A stretch of 64,000 nucleotides of DNA, taken from positions 1-64,000 of the forward strand of contig DRGL01000079.1 of NCBI GenBank assembly GCA_011050085.1, in the 5' to 3' direction. Below are positions 59,565-64,000 of the stretch, piece after piece. The notes under the pieces are model-generated. The model was not told the DNA's origin. It did no database searches and saw only the letters and a list, made by a program, of their open reading frames with translations. Positions within the stretch are counted from its first letter, which is position 1; every line of letters starts with the position of its first letter. Source of the stretch: Pricia antarctica (lineage in GTDB: Bacteria; Bacteroidota; Bacteroidia; Flavobacteriales; Flavobacteriaceae). The position numbers were made by a program, and so were the translations under genes.

Positions 59565-60203
59565 ATGGAAAAGAAAGAACATATGAACCAAAATACACAA
59601 CTGGCATTGGCCAAAATTGCCGATAACAATCATGAAATTTACGCATTACTCAAACAGCGCTATAGTCCGAGAATTTTTAGTGACAAAGAAGTGTCGGAAA
59701 ATGATATGAATCGCCTGTTCGAAGCCGTACGTTGGTCTGCAAGTTCCAATAACCTACAACCGTGGCGCTTTATTTATGCGCATAAGGGTACGGAAGGATA
59801 CGATAACATTATGAAATGTCTGGATAAGTTCAACCAAGATTGGGCCATTAATGCGCCCGTTTTGCTACTTGCCGGTTACAAGGAAAACAAGGATAACGGT
59901 GACGAGAATTTTCATGCACTGCACGATTTGGGATTGAGTTTAGGCAGTATGACGGTACAGGCCCAATACATGGACATCGCGCTGCACCATATGGCGGGTG
60001 TGGATTGGAAAAAGGCCCATGAAGAGTTTGAAGTGCCCGAAGGCTATCACATTTCAACTGCGATTGCGCTGGGTTATTATGGCGGCAATCTTGATAATTT
60101 AAGTGATGACCTTCAAAAACAGGAAGCTGCAAAGCGCGAACGCAAACCGCAGAGCGAGTTTGTATTTAAGGACAAATGGGAAACGAAGGAGCCGAAGAAA
60201 TAA
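59565..60203 (+). CDS. nitroreductase-family FMN oxidoreductase
   Basis: A 212-residue protein with LKQRYSPRIFSDKEVSENDMNRL at the start and WSASSNNLQPWRFI, both typical of the nitroreductase fold, and a late ISTAIALGYYGG. It uses NAD(P)H and FMN to reduce quinones or nitro-compounds. A second ATG at codon 7 is possible. The redoxin gene follows 29 bases later. Confidence 0.9.
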   Translation: MEKKEHMNQNTQLALAKIADNNHEIYALLKQRYSPRIFSDKEVSENDMNRLFEAVRWSASSNNLQPWRFIYAHKGTEGYDNIMKCLDKFNQDWAINAPVLLLAGYKENKDNGDENFHALHDLGLSLGSMTVQAQYMDIALHHMAGVDWKKAHEEFEVPEGYHISTAIALGYYGGNLDNLSDDLQKQEAAKRERKPQSEFVFKDKWETKEPKK

Positions 60204-60232
60204 TAATTGAAACGGATAAAAAGAAAGTTCAA

Positions 60233-60742
60233 ATGATTACACCTAGACAAAAAGTACCTCAATTACAACTTGACCTAATCAATGATACCCAATGGAGCTT
60301 AGAAGCCCAAAAGAGTGATACGTTTACCTTACTCGTATTTTATCGTGGCCTTCATTGTCCAAAATGTAAAGAACAATTGGAATCCCTTGCCAAAAAATTA
60401 AAGGATTTTAGCGAAAGGGGCGTTCACGTCATTGCCATTAGCTGTAATACCGAAAAGCTGGCGAAGCAGACCGCAGAGGAATGGGATATTCCAGAACTAC
60501 CCGTGGGTTATGAACTGTCTATTGAAGCGGCTAGAGAGTGGGGACTATATATATCGGAAGGCATATCGGACAAAGAACCGGAGCAATTTTCTGAACCGGG
60601 ACTCTTTTTAGTTCGTCCCGATGACACATTGTATGCCTCATCTATACAAACCATGCCGTTTGCCCGACCTAAATTTGATGATCTTTTAGATGCTATCGAT
60701 TTTATTGAAAAAAAGGATTATCCGGCTAGGGGAGAGGCATAA
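60233..60742 (+). CDS. AhpC/TSA-type redoxin with CxxC
   Basis: 169 residues from the ATG at 60233 (MITPRQKVPQLQLDL); the longer frame overlaps the nitroreductase end and is less likely. A thioredoxin-fold redoxin: LLVFYRGLHCPKCKEQLESL holds a CxxC in place of the single peroxidatic Cys in T.C. It may act as a thiol peroxidase or disulfide reductase. Probably co-transcribed with the nitroreductase gene. Confidence 0.88.
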   Translation: MITPRQKVPQLQLDLINDTQWSLEAQKSDTFTLLVFYRGLHCPKCKEQLESLAKKLKDFSERGVHVIAISCNTEKLAKQTAEEWDIPELPVGYELSIEAAREWGLYISEGISDKEPEQFSEPGLFLVRPDDTLYASSIQTMPFARPKFDDLLDAIDFIEKKDYPARGEA

Positions 60743-60831
60743 GATCAATCGGACCACCCGTTGAAAGAATAAGATATTTAAGATTTAGCATTTACAATTA
60801 ATTCCGAATGCCATTCAAAATGTTTGAGGGG

Positions 60832-60839
60832 TATATTTG
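60832..60839 (+). promoter_or_regulatory. Bacteroidota -7 box for the NADP-binding protein gene
   Basis: TATATTTG is an exact TAnnTTTG match 24 bases before the ATG at 60864. Confidence 0.5.
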
Positions 60840-60863
60840 GAAAAACATTAAAACAAACAGACC

Positions 60864-61496
60864 ATGAAAATAGGAATTATAGGAAGTGGAAATATTGGAG
60901 GAACATTAGGGAAACATTGGGCCAAAGCAGGACATGAAGTGTTGTTTAGCTCGCGACATCCTAATGAGCTTGGCAATATCGTACGAGACAGTGATGGCAA
61001 TGCCAAGGCCGTTTCGGTTGCAGAAGCTTTTGAAGCGAATGCCGATGTATATCTGCTAGCCATTCCTTTTAAGGATATTGATGAGACTGCAGAGCTTTAT
61101 GCTGGGGAATACGGTGGCAAAGTCATCATAGATGCAACGAATCCGTATCCGGAACGTGATGGGGAAATGGCGCAAGAGGTTCGTGATGACAATCGCAATG
61201 CATCGGAATATACCGCCATGAAATTTTCAACGGCACTTACCGCCAAGGCGTTTAATACCATTCATGCAAACGATTTAAAGAAACGTGCTTTTGATACACA
61301 GAATCCTATTGCGATACCGTTCGCAGCACAGGATGACAAGAGTAGAAAGGCCACCGAAACCTTAATTTCCGATATTGGATTTGTACCCATTTACGTTGGA
61401 GACCTCGGTGCTACCAATGCCATGGAAGTAGATGAAAAAGTGTATGGGGTAAGCACTGACCAACAAGAATTACGGTCTATGCTGAACATTTCGTAA
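60864..61496 (+). CDS. F420-reductase-like NADP-binding protein
   Basis: A 210-residue Rossmann protein of the F420H2:NADP+ oxidoreductase-like family: IGIIGSGNIGGTLGKHWA (GxGxxG) with NADP-type SSRHPNEL, then VYLLAIPF and VIIDATNPY. Most bacterial homologues outside F420 producers use other partners, and F420 is not expected in Flavobacteriaceae, so the substrate is unknown. Monocistronic between a promoter and a terminator. Confidence 0.88.
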   Translation: MKIGIIGSGNIGGTLGKHWAKAGHEVLFSSRHPNELGNIVRDSDGNAKAVSVAEAFEANADVYLLAIPFKDIDETAELYAGEYGGKVIIDATNPYPERDGEMAQEVRDDNRNASEYTAMKFSTALTAKAFNTIHANDLKKRAFDTQNPIAIPFAAQDDKSRKATETLISDIGFVPIYVGDLGATNAMEVDEKVYGVSTDQQELRSMLNIS

Positions 61497-61550
61497 ATTT
61501 TCGAACCGTTATATTGTAAATTTTCGATAAATGGAAAGTTTTATCGTTAG

Positions 61551-61580
61551 AGGCATCCTTATTTTAGGGATGCCTTTTTG
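61551..61580 (+). terminator. terminator after the NADP-binding protein gene
   Basis: An 8-base stem AGGCATCC/GGATGCCT (61551-61558 with 61568-61575), a 9-base loop and a T-run (TTTTTGG). It overlaps the extreme 5' end of a longer frame of the next gene, supporting the later start chosen there. Confidence 0.82.
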
Positions 61581-61622
61581 GTAAAAATATATCTTTACCA
61601 TGAACAAAATATTGAGGTGATA

Positions 61623-61961
61623 ATGAAAAAATATCTATTAGTAAATCTATGTTTTCTCTTAATGTGTAGCTGTTTTACGCTTACCGCGCAAGAGAATGCT
61701 TTCCTAATGGGAGGGGAGCAACCCGTAAAAAAATATACGATAATGGAACGCTTTGAGCCCGAATACATTTTGACGGCCACTGAGCGGGAGAAATTGAAAG
61801 CGGAGCGTTTCGCCGAAATCCAAATTACCATGCGTGTTTTGGATACGATGAATATCTCAGATCGCAAAAGGGAAAAGCTGATTAATGATTTAATGGTTGA
61901 CCCATTTTCTCCTCGGTTATCCAAGACCATGGCGGAGATTAGATTCAAGGAGGACGAATAA
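61623..61961 (+). CDS. small exported protein of unknown function
   Basis: 112 residues from the ATG at 61623, chosen because a signal peptide (KKYLLVNLCFLLMCSCFTLTAQ) follows directly; the upstream extension begins inside a terminator. The mature part is charged and helical, with EREKLKAERFAEIQI and DRKREKLINDLMVDPFSPRL. The MCSC could hold a lipobox cysteine, though TAQ cleavage is equally likely. No family recognised. Confidence 0.65.
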   Translation: MKKYLLVNLCFLLMCSCFTLTAQENAFLMGGEQPVKKYTIMERFEPEYILTATEREKLKAERFAEIQITMRVLDTMNISDRKREKLINDLMVDPFSPRLSKTMAEIRFKEDE

Positions 61962-62036
61962 GCGTTTTAATTACTGTGATTTCTACAGGGAACAGCACAC
62001 AATTCTCCTTTTGAAACTCGCTATTTGTATACAAGT

Positions 62037-62068
62037 AAAAAAGCCATCGCAATGCGATGGCTTTTTTT
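62037..62068. terminator. bidirectional terminator between the exported protein gene and hpf
   Basis: A 14-base perfect stem AAAAAAGCCATCGC/GCGATGGCTTTTTT (62037-62050 with 62054-62067) with a 3-base loop. A- and T-runs on both sides serve the two convergent genes. Confidence 0.9.
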
Positions 62069-62099
62069 ATATGAAAATACTATATATACTAAAAGATGC

Positions 62100-62402
62100 T
62101 TAGTGCGATTTCAGCTTTTCTTTCCTTTTTTTCAATTGCCTATCCAATTCGCTTACGGATTCCTTTATAGATGCTTCGAAACTGTCATGACTGGCCTCGG
62201 CAAAAAGACGCGGTCCCGGTGCACTTAAACGAATGTTGCAAATCATTCCTGTATCGTGAGAGGATGTATTCTCGGTTTTAAAAAACACATCCGCCCGAAT
62301 GATAAAATCATATTTATCGACCAGCTTATTGATTTTTTGAGTCGCCAATTCCTCTAAACGTGGACTGGCCTGTACGTCGTCGTATTCAAAATTTATGTCC
62401 AT
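62100..62402 (-). CDS. hpf: ribosome hibernation-promoting factor, short form
   Basis: A 100-residue HPF/RaiA-type protein: betaalphabetabetabetaalpha pattern with SPRLEELATQKINKLVDKYD, VFFKTENTSS, MICNIRLSAPG and SFEASIKESVSELDRQLKKRK. It binds the 30S decoding centre during stationary phase. The short length lacks the long-HPF dimerisation domain. Confidence 0.92.
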   Translation of the reverse strand: MDINFEYDDVQASPRLEELATQKINKLVDKYDFIIRADVFFKTENTSSHDTGMICNIRLSAPGPRLFAEASHDSFEASIKESVSELDRQLKKRKEKLKSH

Positions 62403-62713
62403 AATTATTTAATTTTTGTGATTCCCTGCAATTTAGCATTAAAGCCCCCTTTTGAAGCATGGAAAACCATATATTTTTGACCTTACGACTTTTAATTTGA
62501 CAGTATTCAGACGATGTTATCAATGAAAACATCCTTTAAAATCACAGTATCTTAAGAGAACAATAAGAAAACCTAAACTTACTGTTAAAGTGAGAAATAT
62601 CTTCACAATACATTCAAATCCAATTAATTAATTTTATAACTTTAATAACTCAAGCAAATACCAGTATAAAATATTCTTATATATCATGAAGCCTCAACTA
62701 AAATCCCTTTCCC

Positions 62714-63052
62714 ATGGAAACACTCACTCAAAGACCTCCCGTCATCCGCGAAATTGACCGAAATGCATTGGTAATTCGTCTAGAAAGGAACCAGAAAGAC
62801 CTTTTACAGCTTAAAAGTCAACTCAATTCATATCGTTGCGAGCCCAAAACGCATATGTTGTTCGAATACATCGAAAATTTAAAAAACGGCATGGAGCGGC
62901 TCCGGATTTCCAATTTGGAAATTATCGGTGGTCTAAGGCAACAACGAAAAGCTATCAGTGATTTGATCGAAAGAGCCAAGCTGCAGTTATTGAAATTCAA
63001 TCAATTGAAAGAAGGCGTTGCGGATTATCTTGCCCGATGCATGAACCATTAA
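62714..63052 (+). CDS. small coiled-coil protein, unknown function
   Basis: A 112-residue soluble helical protein with heptad-like stretches (ALVIRLERNQKDLLQLKSQL and ISDLIERAKLQLLKFNQL). No signal peptide, membrane segment or known domain. A TAACTTTA box at 62637-62644 precedes it by 69 bases. It faces 950 non-coding bases downstream. Confidence 0.6.
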   Translation: METLTQRPPVIREIDRNALVIRLERNQKDLLQLKSQLNSYRCEPKTHMLFEYIENLKNGMERLRISNLEIIGGLRQQRKAISDLIERAKLQLLKFNQLKEGVADYLARCMNH

Positions 63053-64000
63053 TTTGGGTTAAAACGGAGTAACTTTTGTTCTCGGTTTACGTGCAATCTT
63101 AATTAACATTTGCTAGAAAGTAAATATAACAGTAGATGTTGATATTTACTTTGTCAATTGTCTTCTTAGTTGCTGTCGTTAAGTTCCAATTTGGAATTAA
63201 TCCTGGTTTCCAGATTTATTTAAACATCCTTTAGTTGTAATAAGCTTTATTTCCGTTATCTGATAAACTTTCTTGGTAGAGTATAAGTGGCGTTGAGGAA
63301 TATATAGACTTCTTCTCCTAGCCATTCTTAATAAATTCTATTTTACATAATATAAATTATAGTACAAAATCTAGCAAATACCCGGATAGCGCTTTTCCGC
63401 GCTATTTGATATAATATCAGATATAACAACGCCCAAGCGTTTTATATCGGCCGATATTATGTCAAAGGGAATTTGCGGCTTTAAAGATTAATGGTTTAAA
63501 AGAAACTTGGGATTTTCAAAAAGGTAACAGCCTAATTATTATAGGTAACTTCAATATTTCTGCGAAGAAAAAAGAGCATGAAATTTCAACTTCTCAGAAA
63601 CCCGAATAGAAAACTTTCGGCTGTATCTATAATTTGCCGTTATGAAAAATAGCCGCTGCCAAACGCTCGATTGCTTTTTAAATTCTAAAATGCTGAAAAA
63701 CACATTTTAAATTTAAACACTCCCGATACTTCGGGAGCCATTGCTTGCCAACACCAAAACCTGCCTGCAGGTAGGCTGGAAAGCAAAACTTTTAGATTCT
63801 TTTGAAATTTGCGATTTATGAGAAATTGTCTGCCAATAAATTTTCATAAATTTCTCTTCAGTTTGCCGCAACAGCTAAAATTTTCTCTGCGAGTAAAATT
63901 CTTAGCCCTTGCTACCTTCCGTGTTCCTAGAAACCTTTTCTTTAATTTCTATTTGACATAATGTTTTACTACAATCCACTTCGCTTACCAAACTGAGGTT
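63053..64000. other. 948-base non-coding end of the window, rich in inverted repeats
   Basis: No frame resembles a gene. Structures seen: the 14-base perfect palindrome ATATCGGCCGATAT (63444-63457); GATAT-A-ATATC at 63408-63418; the hairpin CTCCCGA/TCGGGAG with a TACT loop (63720-63737); and the near-palindrome CCTGCCTGCAGGTAGG (63760-63775). The dense small palindromes suggest mobile or repetitive extragenic DNA, or a hotspot just beyond the window, but no element boundary can be fixed. Confidence 0.45.

Noticed and set aside
63421-63460. Integron attC-like site (ATAACAACGCCCAAGCG).
   Set aside because: No matching inverse core, no cassette and no integrase in the window.
1-64000. CRISPR arrays, rRNA, tRNA, prophage and complete insertion sequences.
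   Set aside because: Scanned by eye for repeat-spacer periodicity, tRNA cloverleaf motifs and transposase or phage signatures; none found. A tRNA-finding program would be decisive.

Overview
The window is a chromosomal stretch of a Bacteroidota genome, almost certainly a (probably marine) member of the Flavobacteriaceae. The genus cannot be fixed from the sequence alone. The evidence is the AT-rich composition, near-absence of strong Shine-Dalgarno sites, -7 boxes of the Bacteroidota type (TAnnTTTG and a TAACTTTA variant), a short housekeeping sigma factor that begins MRQLKI, a fused E1 alpha/beta 2-oxoacid dehydrogenase, an orphan Bacteroidota-type Hcp/TssD, a MutS2 without a Smr domain, and many families typical of the group (DUF1835, DUF2461, DUF72, HTTM, SUI1). 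No rRNA, tRNA, CRISPR array, prophage or intact insertion sequence was recognised.

Layout. 0-15 kb: ordinary genes, namely a MoxR-like ATPase, an atypical TruA-like pseudouridine synthase, CorA, an alpha/beta hydrolase, the cysE-cysM cysteine pair, a phosphotriesterase-like lipoprotein, an aldehyde dehydrogenase, an acyl-CoA thioesterase and an M19 dipeptidase lipoprotein. 15.3-25.6 kb: a tight six-gene operon (Hpt, single-domain response regulator, membrane-anchored HEAT-repeat protein, processive GT2 synthase, LtaS-like phosphoglycerol transferase with C-terminal TPR, YaiO/PgaA-like TPR beta-barrel). It faces a convergent gene fusing an ILEI/FAM3-like domain to a glycerophosphodiesterase. 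I read this as a signal-controlled exopolysaccharide synthesis and export machine whose polymer may carry phosphoglycerol; it is the best candidate here for an undescribed system. 25.6-27.3 kb: a gene-poor stretch with two tandem homologous micropeptide genes (32 and 33 codons), a structured leader, a terminator, and an orphan tssD.

27.5-50.8 kb: rpoD, a GhrA-like reductase, an SF2 helicase, aroC, a dicarboxylate symporter, mutS2, an HTTM protein with a membrane-anchored partner, ung, a signal-less solute-binding-like protein coupled to ppk1, a nucleoside phosphorylase, SUI1, a 2OG-Fe(II) oxygenase, the E1 fusion, a lipocalin-like lipoprotein and an OmpA-family lipoprotein. 50.9-57.4 kb: a nine-gene, one-strand biosynthetic cluster built around a type III polyketide synthase, with its own acyl carrier protein, ketoacyl synthase, FabZ-like dehydratase, FabL/FabI-like enoyl reductase, methyltransferase, FAD oxidoreductase and two small membrane proteins. 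The likely logic is that the dedicated FAS-like enzymes build an acyl-ACP starter, the type III PKS extends and cyclises it to an alkylresorcinol or pyrone-like lipid, and the methyltransferase and flavoenzyme tailor it. 57.4-63.1 kb: MscS, TerC, nitroreductase, redoxin, a coenzyme-F420-reductase-like NADP-binding protein, and hibernation factor HPF. The last 950 bases are non-coding and rich in palindromes.

All functions are read from motifs and family knowledge without database searches. Start codons were adjusted where a downstream ATG, a signal peptide or an overlap made the longest frame unlikely.
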